Shown: positions 8,635 to 17,110 of the stretch, in pieces | Layout: each line of letters opens with the position of its first letter | Position numbering within the stretch: the stretch's first letter is position 1 | NCBI GenBank assembly: GCA_903882935.1 | Contig: CAIRZB010000084.1 | Span: 124,001-188,000 of the forward strand | Reading direction: 5' to 3' | Source: an uncultured Parafilimonas sp. | GTDB taxonomy: Bacteria > Bacteroidota > Bacteroidia > Chitinophagales > Chitinophagaceae | Length of the DNA: 64,000 nt | The notes under the pieces: model-generated | The model's database searches: none | The model's input: only the letters and a program-made list of their open reading frames with translations | Told to the model about the DNA's origin: nothing | Program-made: the position numbers and the translations under genes

Positions 8635-9159
8635 CACATCAAAACCATTTGCCCACCCCTCGCCGTTCAGTTTTTGCACTTTCCCTAGCACTTCTGTCTC
8701 CAGTTTCTTTTTATAAGCCTCCACCTTTTTGCCAATAGTTTCATCAAACGCCCCAATTATCGTTGCAGCTAAAATACCTGCATTTTTTGCCGCGTTTAAA
8801 GCAACCGTGGCAACAGGTATGCCGTTGGGCATTTGCAGGATGGACAATATAGAATCCCAACCGTCGATACTGTTGCTTGATTTTATAGGCACCCCAATTA
8901 CCGGCAAAGCCGTAATAGAAGCTACCATACCGGGTAGGTGTGCGGCACCACCTGCACCAGCAATAATCACTTTCAGGCCACGGTCCTTTGCACCTGAAGC
9001 ATATTCAACCATACGCAAAGGCGTGCGGTGTGCAGATACAACAGTGAGTTCAAAAGCTATATTAAATTCTTTCAATATATCGGAAGCCTGTTGCATTATC
9101 GGCAGGTCGCTGTCGCTTCCCATGATGATGCCCACTTTAATAGTTTTCGGTCTGGTCAT
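8632..9159 (-). CDS. purE: N5-carboxyaminoimidazole ribonucleotide mutase PurE
   Basis: Protein of 175 residues. The class I PurE signature GSDSDLPIM (residues 14-22) is followed by [29 protein letters not shown] and [15 protein letters not shown]. It converts N5-CAIR, made by PurK, to CAIR in de novo purine synthesis. PurK is encoded on the same strand 1.5 kb upstream, with an unrelated gene pair in between. Length is usual for bacterial PurE, with a short charged C-terminal tail. Confidence 0.97.
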   Translation of the reverse strand: MTRPKTIKVGIIMGSDSDLPIMQQASDILKEFNIAFELTVVSAHRTPLRMVEYASGAKDRGLKVIIAGAGGAAHLPGMVASITALPVIGVPIKSSNSIDGWDSILSILQMPNGIPVATVALNAAKNAGILAATIIGAFDETIGKKVEAYKKKLETEVLGKVQKLNGEGWANGFDV

Positions 9160-9319
9160 TTTATGTAACTTAATGGTATAAGAAATTCAAAGCCATATTG
9201 TGCAATGTTAAAATGACCCTTATTACACAACGATTTATCTAATATAATTTGCTTATGGGAAGATGATACGAGAATTAACACATAGCAATATCCCTTACGC
9301 AGGCTTCTGCCTAAACGAA

Positions 9320-9760
9320 TTACTCTCTTCTTGATTCGTTATACCCGTCAACCTGAATTACCAAGTTAACAAGCAGAGTTTGTGTAAACTCAGCACGAAA
9401 AATTTCATAAAGTACATTGTCAAAATCCAAATAGTCACTCACACCAGGCAACTCATGTGTATGCTTTTCAAAAAGTGTTATTCTTAAAGGGTACATTGTG
9501 GCAGTGGTAGGGGTTGCTTCTAAAAGCCTGTAGCTATAACCCCTTCCAATTGCAGCCACAATATAAAAGGCGTACCCTATCAAACCTCTACTTATGCCAT
9601 CGCGCGACTCCGAAATTATTCCTTCAAGTTTGCCAGGATATTTTTCTCCAAGAGCTTTTGCATATTTGGAGAGAATATTATAAGGATGCTGTGTTTTTAG
9701 CTTTTTATATGCGTCCCTGCTAGGATCTGGAAGTATATTTTGAATATCTGTGTGCATCAT
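9320..9760 (-). CDS. Unknown 146-residue protein paired with the EEP nuclease
   Basis: I do not recognise a family. The protein is mixed alpha/beta, without signal peptide or a convincing membrane helix. It begins MMHTDIQNILPDPSRDAYKKL, has a small-residue stretch around GLIGYAFYIVAAIGRGYSYRLLEA, and ends VNLVIQVDGYNESRRE. Its ATG overlaps the stop of the nuclease gene by one base (TAATG), so the two are translationally coupled and likely work together. The pair is richer in A+T than the flanking purE and purK, which points to insertion by transfer. Immunity, regulator or partner roles are all possible. Confidence 0.7.
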   Translation of the reverse strand: MMHTDIQNILPDPSRDAYKKLKTQHPYNILSKYAKALGEKYPGKLEGIISESRDGISRGLIGYAFYIVAAIGRGYSYRLLEATPTTATMYPLRITLFEKHTHELPGVSDYLDFDNVLYEIFRAEFTQTLLVNLVIQVDGYNESRRE

Positions 9761-10602
9761 TATATTGATATTTTAAGATTAAAAGTCAATGGTAAATGGT
9801 CTGTAAAGTTATCAGGCCTTTTGTTAAAATCTTGCCTTATTAATGTGGACACAGGAATGACCTCGTGTATTTTTATGGTTGCATAATCAATCGCATCAAT
9901 AATAGAGGGGCGTATAATTACTTTGTCAAAAACATTCCAATAAATTTGAGTAACATCGTCGGTAGTTTTGTAGTAAAAGGAACCGGGCAATTTTGGTGTA
10001 CCTGATTTATATTCTCTATCTCCAAGCCAATTCCACATAGGGTTATAAAAATAATAAAATTTTTGGAAGTGAAAAGTTCTTTGTCCTTGCTTTGCAACAT
10101 CGTATAAAAGTGTTGCATTAAATGCCTGGGGTTCAATCATCCCTGCTTCAAAAGGATTCATATTAAAATCACCAAACAAAACAGTTTGTGTGTGTTTTCT
10201 TTGATTTTCAATTTCATAGAGCCAATTTGAATAAGTCGTTGCGAGGCTTAGCTGGGTTTGCCCATGATAGGTAGCCTTACTAGGAAAATGGATTCCGGCA
10301 ATTATGATTTCCCCGTATTCAACAGTTTGTAAATTATAAAACACCATCCTTTTTGACGGAGCGGATGAATAATGTTCTATTTTGGTTAGAGGTATTTTGG
10401 TATAAAGCCTGGGCGTTAGTTCTGTTTCGTAGAAACCTGACTTGTAAGGAACCTTTTCTAAACCAATGTTTTTCTTTATTTCACTATCTTCAATCTTAGA
10501 TTCCGTCAAGAGTAAAATGTCAACATTTTGCGCTAACGAATACAGTGTTGAACAAAACTCATTCCCCCTGCCGTTAACATTCCAAAACATTACTTTTATC
10601 AT
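9760..10602 (-). CDS. Endonuclease/exonuclease/phosphatase (EEP) fold enzyme
   Basis: Protein of 280 residues with the EEP (DNase I/exonuclease III/synaptojanin) active-site set in order: Asn8 in FWNVNG, metal-ligand Glu34 in LLLTESK, His105 in GIHFPS, Asp145 and Asn147 in GDFNMNP, and Asp268-His269 in FTDHLP. These enzymes cut phosphodiester or phosphomonoester bonds with Mg2+. No signal peptide is seen, so it acts in the cytoplasm; nucleic acid is the likeliest substrate but not proven. The gene lies 57 bases downstream of purK and is coupled to the 146-residue gene. All key residues appear intact. Confidence 0.85.
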   Translation of the reverse strand: MIKVMFWNVNGRGNEFCSTLYSLAQNVDILLLTESKIEDSEIKKNIGLEKVPYKSGFYETELTPRLYTKIPLTKIEHYSSAPSKRMVFYNLQTVEYGEIIIAGIHFPSKATYHGQTQLSLATTYSNWLYEIENQRKHTQTVLFGDFNMNPFEAGMIEPQAFNATLLYDVAKQGQRTFHFQKFYYFYNPMWNWLGDREYKSGTPKLPGSFYYKTTDDVTQIYWNVFDKVIIRPSIIDAIDYATIKIHEVIPVSTLIRQDFNKRPDNFTDHLPLTFNLKISI

Positions 10603-10659
10603 AATAAATCATTAATCAATCACACAAATTACAAAGAAGATACCAACACGTTTTCCTGA

Positions 10660-11781
10660 CTACAAACTGATAATCTTCAACGTGTTTTTTATTTTATGCG
10701 CCTTATAAGTCAAATCTAACTTTTCCTTACTAATAATGGTTACGTGGCCCATTTTTCGGCCGGGGCGGGTTTGGGTTTTGCCGTACAGGTGTACAAAAAC
10801 ATTGTCCATTTTCAGCACTTCATCAAGGCCGCTGTACACCGCTTCGCCGGAATGGCCTTCGGCACCAATCAAGTTTACCATACTGGATGGCAGGATTGCA
10901 TCGGTACAACCCAGTGGATACCCAAATATAATTCGCCAAAGCATATCAAACTGGCTGCAATAGTTACCTTCAATACTATGGTGGCCACTGTTGTGAACAC
11001 GGGGTGCGGTTTCGTTTACAAAAACATCGTCATCGCGGTCAACAAATAACTCAATCGCAAACAACCCGGGGCTTTTTAATTCTTTTACTACTTTTATGGC
11101 TAAGGCTTCTGCTTTCCAAAGCACTTTTTGTGGCAGGTCTGCAGGGCTAAGTTGGTAGTCTAGCAGGTTAAGTACCTGGTCAAAAACCATTTCGGCAGGC
11201 GGGTAAATAGCCGTTTCTCCTTTATCGTTCATCGCCACTATAATGGCAATTTCTTTTTTAATGTTTACCATTTTTTCCAATACTGCTGGGGCGTCAAAAC
11301 CCTTGTCAACATCGTTTGGGGTTTTAATTACCTGCACGCCCTTGCCATCGTAGCCACCCATGGCTATTTTATGTACCCCTGGTAAAAATGATTGTTGCTG
11401 GCCCAGCTCAAACAAGTTTTGCGTAACCACAAATGCGGGGGATGGTATTTGGTGATGCTTATAAAACTCCTTCTGGGTTATTTTATTCTTTATTATTCTT
11501 ATTGCGGCTGGTGAAGGGAAAACCTTAACGCCTTCGGCCTCCAATTTTTCCAGCGCATCCACATTTACCGACTCAATTTCAATCGTCAGTGCATCCAACT
11601 GTTTTCCAAAATTATATACACTCTCAAAATCTTGTATATTGCCTTTAACAAAGTGGTGGCATAGGTGTGCCGCTGGGGCATGCTCATCGTTTTCAAGCAC
11701 ATAGGTCTCCACCACATAATTTGTTGCAGCTTGCAGCAACATGCGGCCTAACTGGCCGCCTCCTAAAATTCCGACTTTCAT
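10660..11781 (-). CDS. purK: N5-carboxyaminoimidazole ribonucleotide synthase PurK
   Basis: Protein of 373 residues with an ATP-grasp fold. It opens with the PurK N-terminus MKVGILGGGQLGRMLLQAA, which fixes the start at ATG 11781 although the frame is open 27 bases further up. Also visible are FPSPAAIRIIKNKITQKEFY, GGYDGKGVQV and the ATP-grasp end ELFVDRDDDVFVNETAPRVHNSGHHSIEG. PurK uses ATP and bicarbonate to carboxylate AIR to N5-CAIR, the PurE substrate. A near-consensus -7 box (TATCTTCG) ends four bases before the ATG, suggesting a leaderless or nearly leaderless mRNA. Confidence 0.96.
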   Translation of the reverse strand: MKVGILGGGQLGRMLLQAATNYVVETYVLENDEHAPAAHLCHHFVKGNIQDFESVYNFGKQLDALTIEIESVNVDALEKLEAEGVKVFPSPAAIRIIKNKITQKEFYKHHQIPSPAFVVTQNLFELGQQQSFLPGVHKIAMGGYDGKGVQVIKTPNDVDKGFDAPAVLEKMVNIKKEIAIIVAMNDKGETAIYPPAEMVFDQVLNLLDYQLSPADLPQKVLWKAEALAIKVVKELKSPGLFAIELFVDRDDDVFVNETAPRVHNSGHHSIEGNYCSQFDMLWRIIFGYPLGCTDAILPSSMVNLIGAEGHSGEAVYSGLDEVLKMDNVFVHLYGKTQTRPGRKMGHVTIISKEKLDLTYKAHKIKNTLKIISL

Positions 11782-11785
11782 ATAA

Positions 11786-11793
11786 CGAAGATA
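11786..11793 (-). promoter_or_regulatory. Probable -7 box of purK (TATCTTCG)
   Basis: One mismatch from TAnnTTTG, on the minus strand, ending four bases upstream of the purK ATG. Confidence 0.45.
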
Positions 11794-11985
11794 AGTTTCC
11801 GTTATCATTCCAACACCTCCGTTTATGCTTTTAAAGCCAAATCGTTGGGGTTTTAGAAAATTGCAACCGCTTAGCCATCATTTTTAGGGTAAAATAGCGG
11901 CCTTAAAAAGTTTTTCACAACACCATGGATTGTTAACCGCCAGTTGTTTAACTTGCAAAGGATACACCGGAAAATTATAAATGTA

Positions 11986-11993
11986 TATTTTTG
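11986..11993 (+). promoter_or_regulatory. -7 box of the L,D-transpeptidase gene (TATTTTTG)
   Basis: Full match to TAnnTTTG, separated from the ATG at 11998 by only TACC. The transcript should begin at or next to the start codon. Confidence 0.6.
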
Positions 11994-11997
11994 TACC

Positions 11998-12756
11998 ATG
12001 AAATCTATAACCGCTTTTGCTGTTTTGGTATTTTTATTTATTTCGGTAACGGTACTTGCGCAACCATCGTTTGTTGAAAACCAAAAAAGATACCCCAGTG
12101 TGGCGTTCGCCTTGCGCCAAAAACAGGATACTTTAAAAAAACAGTTTGCTGCCAAAGGCTTGGCCTGGCCCGCAAAACAAATTTATATCCGGTCGTTTAA
12201 ATTTGATAGTCAGCTGGAAGTTTGGGTACGCAACAGCAACAACGAGCAGTACAAACTTTTTAAAACCTATAAGGTGTGCGCAATGGCGGGTTCGTTGGGG
12301 CCTAAAAGGCTTGATGGTGATTACCAGGTGCCCGAAGGCTTTTATTATATAAACAGGTTTAACCCCAACAGCGAGTACCACCTGGCATTGCGGGTAAATT
12401 ATCCAAACCAGTCTGATAAGCTGTTGAGTGACTCCGTAAAACCCGGTGGTGATATATATATACATGGTAGTTGCGTTACAGTTGGCTGTATACCAATTAC
12501 CGATACCCAAATTGAAGAACTATACATATTGGCTGCCAACGCAAAAAATAACGGGGAAGATTTTATACCCATCCACATATTTCCCGTAAGGTACAGCAAC
12601 AAAGCAAGCATGGAGTATTTGGCCAAAGTATCTAAAGACGACCAAGAGTTGCAACGCTTTGCCGTACAGCTTAAAGGGGCATACGATTATTTTGAGAAAG
12701 AGAAAAAACTACCGCTGATAGTGGTTAACAGCAAGGGCGAATACCAATTTTTATAA
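11998..12756 (+). CDS. YafK-like murein L,D-transpeptidase family protein
   Basis: Protein of 252 residues with signal peptide MKSITAFAVLVFLFISVTVLAQ. The YkuD catalytic region is present: IHGSCVTVGCIPIT, with the His and the nucleophilic Cys in the order HGSxxxxGC, preceded by GDYQVPEGFYYINRFNPNS, which is typical of the YafK (DpaA) branch. These periplasmic enzymes form or break L,D links in peptidoglycan or detach proteins from it. The frame is open upstream to 11944, but ATG 11998 is chosen for the signal peptide and the promoter box just before it. Confidence 0.88.
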   Translation: MKSITAFAVLVFLFISVTVLAQPSFVENQKRYPSVAFALRQKQDTLKKQFAAKGLAWPAKQIYIRSFKFDSQLEVWVRNSNNEQYKLFKTYKVCAMAGSLGPKRLDGDYQVPEGFYYINRFNPNSEYHLALRVNYPNQSDKLLSDSVKPGGDIYIHGSCVTVGCIPITDTQIEELYILAANAKNNGEDFIPIHIFPVRYSNKASMEYLAKVSKDDQELQRFAVQLKGAYDYFEKEKKLPLIVVNSKGEYQFL

Positions 12757-12821
12757 CCCTGCATTAGGGTTTAACCCGCAATTGCTGTAAAAAAGCCGTT
12801 TCTGCCCCATTTATTGTAAGC

Positions 12822-14087
12822 TTACTTGTACAGTACCTGCACGGTGTCGCGGGTTTGTTGCTTCAGTACGACTTCTTTTCCATCGGTCATGTTATTCAAC
12901 AGGCCTTGGGTAAAATGCCGTATCGTCAGCAGCGTTAAGCCTTTTTCAACCTGCACATCGAAGATACCACCTGCCATGGCAGCCAATTGGTCAATTTTAG
13001 CAATGTTGTCGTCTAAGCAGAACTGTACATTAATGGCACCGGTTTGTATAAGGTTAGGCCGTGTTTTTACCTGCCCGAATATGTCGTACAAATGGCCAAC
13101 TGATTTTTCACCCACAAAAGAAAAATCTTGGCTGTGCAGGTGTACCAATGCTTGGTTTTGCTTGATTATTATGATGGGAGGTAAGTTTTTTACCTTTCTT
13201 TTGGTGATGGTAGTACCTGGCAAGGCGGGGTCAAGAAAACACTTAACCTTTAAAGAAATACCCTTGTTTTCCAGCGGTTTTATGGTTTTGGGGTGTATAA
13301 CCTGCGCGCCGTAGTAGGCCATTTCAATCACCTCATCAAAACTCAACTCCTCTATAAACTGGGCGTCAGCAAACTCTTTGGGGTCGGCACTCATTACCCC
13401 TTCTACATCTTTCCAAATAGTAAGGCTTTCGGCGTTAAGCAGGTTGGCAAATATGGCAGCGGTAAAGTCGCTGCCTTCCCGCCCAAGGGTGGTACTCTCG
13501 TTTTCATCCGTGCTGCCAATAAACCCTTGTGTTATAACAATGGCGTTTTTGGCCAATAACGGTTGTATAAATGCTGCTGTTTTCTGTTGGGCATATTGCC
13601 AGTCAATGGCGGCATCCCTAAAATTATCATCCGTTCGTAGTATATCCCGCACATCAACCCAAGTGTTTGTCAATTTACATTCCTGCAGGTAATGGCTTAC
13701 AATACAGGTGCTCAGCAATTCGCCGCAGCATACCACTTGGTCGTAATAATAATCAAAATCGCGCACGGGTTTGTCGTGCAGCAGCCACTCTACTTCCGTA
13801 AAAAAATCATTCAATTGGGCAATACAGGCATTAAAGTGGGTAACTAGCAAATATTTAGCCGTGGTTATGTGCTGGTTTTTTATCACTTCAAAAAGTTGCA
13901 AAGCCTCGTCTTTTTTACCCGCATAATAAGCCTCCGCTACTTTTTCCAACGCATTGGTGGTTTTGCCCATGGCAGATATGATAATCATCAGCCCCTCCCC
14001 GCCACTAAATGAGCCTACAATATTTTTCACATTTTCAATGCGTTCAATATTGTTAACGCTGGCACCACCAAACTTAAACACTTTCAT
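12822..14087 (-). CDS. lysC: Aspartate kinase (monofunctional)
   Basis: Protein of 421 residues. The amino acid kinase domain starts MKVFKFGGASVNN, has the TTLGREGSDFTAAIFANLL nucleotide and substrate loop near residue 215 and SADPKEFADAQFIEELSFDE. C-terminal ACT-type regulatory repeats start about residue 305 (LVHLHSQDFSF). It phosphorylates aspartate, the first step toward lysine, threonine and methionine. The short length and KFGGASV start match the Bacteroidota branch. It is not fused to homoserine dehydrogenase. A TATATTTG box lies 23 bases upstream on the minus strand. Confidence 0.94.
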   Translation of the reverse strand: MKVFKFGGASVNNIERIENVKNIVGSFSGGEGLMIIISAMGKTTNALEKVAEAYYAGKKDEALQLFEVIKNQHITTAKYLLVTHFNACIAQLNDFFTEVEWLLHDKPVRDFDYYYDQVVCCGELLSTCIVSHYLQECKLTNTWVDVRDILRTDDNFRDAAIDWQYAQQKTAAFIQPLLAKNAIVITQGFIGSTDENESTTLGREGSDFTAAIFANLLNAESLTIWKDVEGVMSADPKEFADAQFIEELSFDEVIEMAYYGAQVIHPKTIKPLENKGISLKVKCFLDPALPGTTITKRKVKNLPPIIIIKQNQALVHLHSQDFSFVGEKSVGHLYDIFGQVKTRPNLIQTGAINVQFCLDDNIAKIDQLAAMAGGIFDVQVEKGLTLLTIRHFTQGLLNNMTDGKEVVLKQQTRDTVQVLYK

Positions 14088-14110
14088 ATTGCTACCATTT
14101 TATTAGTGCG

Positions 14111-14118
14111 CAAATATA
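14111..14118 (-). promoter_or_regulatory. -7 box of lysC (TATATTTG)
   Basis: Full TAnnTTTG match on the minus strand. A TTG lies 23 bases further upstream (14142-14144), at the long end of the usual spacing. Confidence 0.55.
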
Positions 14119-14216
14119 GCACTGTAATTTTTTTGAATTCCCAATTAGGCTGCTTTATTGCCATTCATACATTTTTGGTACAATACTTGGTTGGTTGATG
14201 AAAACCTATGTTTTAT

Positions 14217-14747
14217 ATGAAAAAAACCACACTATTTTGCAGTATAACAATTGGCGTTGCCAGCATAATTTTTTCCGCCTGTGGCCACAAAATGGCCCCT
14301 CCATCCAACAAGGCATCTTCAAGCAACAGTCATCCGATTGAGCAGGATAATAGTACCCCCAACCTATCAGACCTACAGCAAGATATACTGCTGAATATAA
14401 ACCAATACCGCCTGTCAATAGGCCAGCCCGCACTGTTGTTGCTTACAGCTGCAAACCAGCAGGCTACCAAACATAGCGCAAACATGGCCCAAAAGCTAAC
14501 CGTGTTTGGCCACACAGGTTTTGAGGCTAGGGCAGCCGCCATTTCAAAATCATTGGGGGCTACTGTGTCAGCAGCGGCCGAAAATGTAGCCGTGGGCAAA
14601 CTTACTGCGGCGCAGGTGGTTGCAGGGTGGCTGCATAGCCCCGGCCACAAAAAGAACATTTCAGGCAATTATATCTACACAGGCATCGGCTACGCCGTGG
14701 GTGCCGGTGGCGTAATTTACTTTACACAAATATTTATACGTCCATAA
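14217..14747 (+). CDS. CAP (SCP/PR1) domain lipoprotein
   Basis: Protein of 176 residues. The N-terminus MKKTTLFCSITIGVASIIFSACG is a lipoprotein signal with the modified Cys in FSAC. After a Ser/Pro-rich linker a CAP domain runs from about residue 47: LLNINQYRLSIGQPALLL, TKHSANMAQ, FGHTGFEARAA, AAENVAVGK, VVAGWLHSPGHKKNI and the end GGVIYFTQIF. The two His of the CAP site (GHTGF and SPGHKKN) are present. Bacterial CAP lipoproteins are membrane-anchored; their chemistry is mostly unknown. A second in-frame ATG at 14208 is also possible. Confidence 0.85.
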   Translation: MKKTTLFCSITIGVASIIFSACGHKMAPPSNKASSSNSHPIEQDNSTPNLSDLQQDILLNINQYRLSIGQPALLLLTAANQQATKHSANMAQKLTVFGHTGFEARAAAISKSLGATVSAAAENVAVGKLTAAQVVAGWLHSPGHKKNISGNYIYTGIGYAVGAGGVIYFTQIFIRP

Positions 14748-14815
14748 AGGCGGTAACCGAATAATTTTGGTGCCCTCAACTTAAAAACCGCCATAACTGT
14801 TACAACTTGCACGCA

Positions 14816-14823
14816 TATCTTTG
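14816..14823 (+). promoter_or_regulatory. -7 box of the GNAT gene at 14844 (TATCTTTG)
   Basis: Full TAnnTTTG match 20 bases before the ATG; no matching -33 TTG at proper distance. Confidence 0.5.
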
Positions 14824-14843
14824 GTGTAGTAACAGAAAATAGC

Positions 14844-15299
14844 ATGGCGGAAATAATTGAATACAACGCGCAATACCACCAAAATTTTAAACAACTGAAC
14901 CTGCAATGGCTGGAACAATACCATTTGTTGGAAACCCACGACGTTGAAGTGCTGGACGAACCCGAAAAGTACATACTTTCTGGCGGGGGGCATATTTACA
15001 TAGCGCTTGTAGACGGGCAAATGGTGGGCAGTGCCGCCATTATACACATGGGCGGCGGTGAATTTGAGCTGGCTAAAATGGCCGTTGCCCCCGGCTACCG
15101 CGGCAAGGGTATTAGCCGTGCATTGATGGATAAATGCCTAAGCCAAGCTGCCAAACTACACGCAACCAAAGTAATATTATACAGCAACAGCCAATTAAAA
15201 GCAGCCATTGCCTTGTATGAAAAATACGGGTTTAGGCATGTGCCCGTGATGGACAGCCCTTTTGTTACCGCCGATGTAAAAATGGAATTATCTTTGTAA
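14844..15299 (+). CDS. GNAT family N-acetyltransferase
   Basis: Protein of 151 residues with the GNAT fold. Motif A is ELAKMAVAPGYRGKGISRALM (about residues 73-93), whose Q/RxxGxG/A loop (YRGKGI) binds the acetyl-CoA pyrophosphate. The final strand and helix IALYEKYGFRHV form motif B. The acceptor substrate is not evident; relatives acetylate small amines or protein N-termini. It stands between the CAP lipoprotein and an ABC ATPase on the same strand. Confidence 0.88.
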   Translation: MAEIIEYNAQYHQNFKQLNLQWLEQYHLLETHDVEVLDEPEKYILSGGGHIYIALVDGQMVGSAAIIHMGGGEFELAKMAVAPGYRGKGISRALMDKCLSQAAKLHATKVILYSNSQLKAAIALYEKYGFRHVPVMDSPFVTADVKMELSL

Positions 15300-15392
15300 A
15301 GGAGTAGGCAAATAGTAATTTGCTGCAAGCTTGTAGCAATCCAAATCTGTTAACCACACCTAACAAAAAATGGCAATGGCTAAAATTTAAAC

Positions 15393-16229
15393 ATGCAAAA
15401 AACAATTATATCAGTTAAAAACCTGGTAAAAAAATACGGTAAGCTTGAGGCGGTAAAAGGTATAAGCTTTGACGTGTACGAAGGTGAAATATTTGGTCTG
15501 CTCGGGCCTAATGGTGCCGGCAAAAGTACTACGCTGGAAATAATTGAAACATTGCGCGACAAAACCAGCGGCGCCGTAGTGGTTGACGGGCTGGACCTTG
15601 ACCAACACCCCAACGATATAAAAAAGATTATCGGTGTACAGTTGCAAACATCTGGCTATTACCCCGGGTTAAACTTAACTGAACTGATACAACTATTTGC
15701 CGGGCTGTATAATAAAGATGTGAAGGCCGAAGAAATGCTGCGCTTGGTAAACCTTGCACCGACCGAAGACGAAAAACGCAAGTTGAAAGACCCAGCCACA
15801 GACAAAGCCGAAAAACAAAAAATAAAAAACAAAGACAAAAGCAAGGCCAAGTTTAAAGAGCTGAGCGGTGGCCAAAAACAGCGGTTTAGCATTGCCACAA
15901 CGTTGATAAACACCCCAAAAATTATTTTTTTGGATGAACCTACCACCGGGCTTGACCCACAGGCAAGGCGCAACCTTTGGGATTTGATTAAGGAAATTAG
16001 GGCAAAAGGCACCACCGTGATCATCACTACCCACTATATGGACGAGGCCGAAATACTGTGCGACCGGGTGGCGATAATTGACTCAGGGGAAATTGTGGCC
16101 CTTGATAGCCCCGGAAACTTGATTGACAAGCTGGTAGAAAGCGGCTTTGAACGGGAAGCCCCCGTAAAAAAAGCCAACTTAGAGGATGTTTTCATTAACA
16201 TTACAGGGCATGAAATTATTGGCGAATAG
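15393..16229 (+). CDS. ABC-2 type transporter ATP-binding protein, without adjacent permease
   Basis: Protein of 278 residues. Walker A GPNGAGKST is at about residue 40, the Q-loop is GVQLQTSGYYPGL, the signature is LSGGQKQR, Walker B is IIFLDEPTTGLD, and the H-loop is TTHYMDEAE. A strongly charged insert of about 28 residues (DPATDKAEKQ...KDKSKAKFKE) sits directly before the signature motif, where relatives have a short helix. Such ATPases normally work with an ABC-2 membrane subunit for drug, polysaccharide or lipid export, but none is encoded next to it. It ends 151 bases before the YfiT/BstA-like gene. Confidence 0.92.
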   Translation: MQKTIISVKNLVKKYGKLEAVKGISFDVYEGEIFGLLGPNGAGKSTTLEIIETLRDKTSGAVVVDGLDLDQHPNDIKKIIGVQLQTSGYYPGLNLTELIQLFAGLYNKDVKAEEMLRLVNLAPTEDEKRKLKDPATDKAEKQKIKNKDKSKAKFKELSGGQKQRFSIATTLINTPKIIFLDEPTTGLDPQARRNLWDLIKEIRAKGTTVIITTHYMDEAEILCDRVAIIDSGEIVALDSPGNLIDKLVESGFEREAPVKKANLEDVFINITGHEIIGE

Positions 16230-16380
16230 GGGTTGCAGCGTTTTGTGGTTGGAGTTTTTAGTTTAACAGGGAAAATTGGCAACCACTTTACCTGAATTGG
16301 TTTAAAAAAAATGCTGACGCCACTACCAACAATAAACTACCTGCTTATTGCCTTAAACATTAAAACTCAAAACCAACAAT

Positions 16381-16908
16381 ATGAGCGACGACCAACGTTA
16401 CCCCATTGGAAAATACGAGGCAAAGCCCTTTTCAGCGGAACAAAAAGAAAAATGGCTGGCAGACCTAACTTTTTTACCTACTGAATTGGAACTTTCCATA
16501 CAAAACTTGGATGCGGCCCAACTGCATACACCCTACCGCGACGGCGGCTGGACTGTTCAACAATTGGTGCACCATGTGGCAGACAGCCACATGAACGCCT
16601 ATATACGTTTTAAGCTGGGCCTAACAGAGGACAACCCACCCCTAAAACCCTATGAGGAAGGCGAATGGGCTAAACTGGCAGATGTAGAAACTACACCAGT
16701 AAACGTGTCGCTTACCATGCTGCATGCCATGCACATACGCTGGGTAGCAACTTTAAAAAATATTACGGAAGAACAATGGCTGCGCACAGTTTACCACCCC
16801 GAGCATAAAAAGGAAATGACTCTTTGGCACCTACTAGGGATGTACGCTTGGCACGGGCGCCACCATACTAGGCATGTAACTGCCCTGCGGGAAAGGATGG
16901 GGTGGTAG
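16381..16908 (+). CDS. YfiT/BstA-like DinB-superfamily protein (putative bacillithiol S-transferase)
   Basis: Protein of 175 residues that looks like YfiT from end to end: RYPIGKYEAKPFSAEQ, YRDGGWTVQQLVHHVADSHMNAYIRFKLGLTE and YAWHGRHHTRHV. The three metal-ligand His of the four-helix DinB fold are His65 (VHHVADSH region) and the pair in WHGRHHTRH near the C-terminus. Founding members were annotated as metal hydrolases; later work assigned this group to bacillithiol transferases that conjugate the thiol to electrophiles. Presence of bshC in the same window supports that use. Cytoplasmic. Confidence 0.85.
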   Translation: MSDDQRYPIGKYEAKPFSAEQKEKWLADLTFLPTELELSIQNLDAAQLHTPYRDGGWTVQQLVHHVADSHMNAYIRFKLGLTEDNPPLKPYEEGEWAKLADVETTPVNVSLTMLHAMHIRWVATLKNITEEQWLRTVYHPEHKKEMTLWHLLGMYAWHGRHHTRHVTALRERMGW

Positions 16909-17110
16909 TACCCTCTCCCCTATCCCCTCTCCCAACAGGGATGAGGGGCAATGTAGAAGAGCAAGGAGGAGAAGCTAATAGTAGACTAAAGCTTTCCATG
17001 AGAGTCGATAGATTGGCTATATATCTATTATGTCATCATTGCTTTAAAATAGGGAATTTCTATTAAATTATTAAACTTATTAACTCTCCTTTAGGGGATG
17101 GGGGCTTTAC
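16909..17110. other. Intergenic stretch with C/G-block repeats
   Basis: Contains TACCCTCTCCCCTATCCCC followed by CTCTCCC and GGGATGAGGGG (16909-16948), an imperfect inverted repeat, and CTCCTTTAGGGGATGGGGGC just before the NUDIX gene. These resemble the arms of the repeat upstream of rimO. No gene seen. Confidence 0.4.

Noticed and set aside
15393-16908. ABC ATPase and YfiT-like gene as a drug-resistance operon
   Set aside because: 151 bases separate them, no permease is present, and no shared motif supports a joint function.
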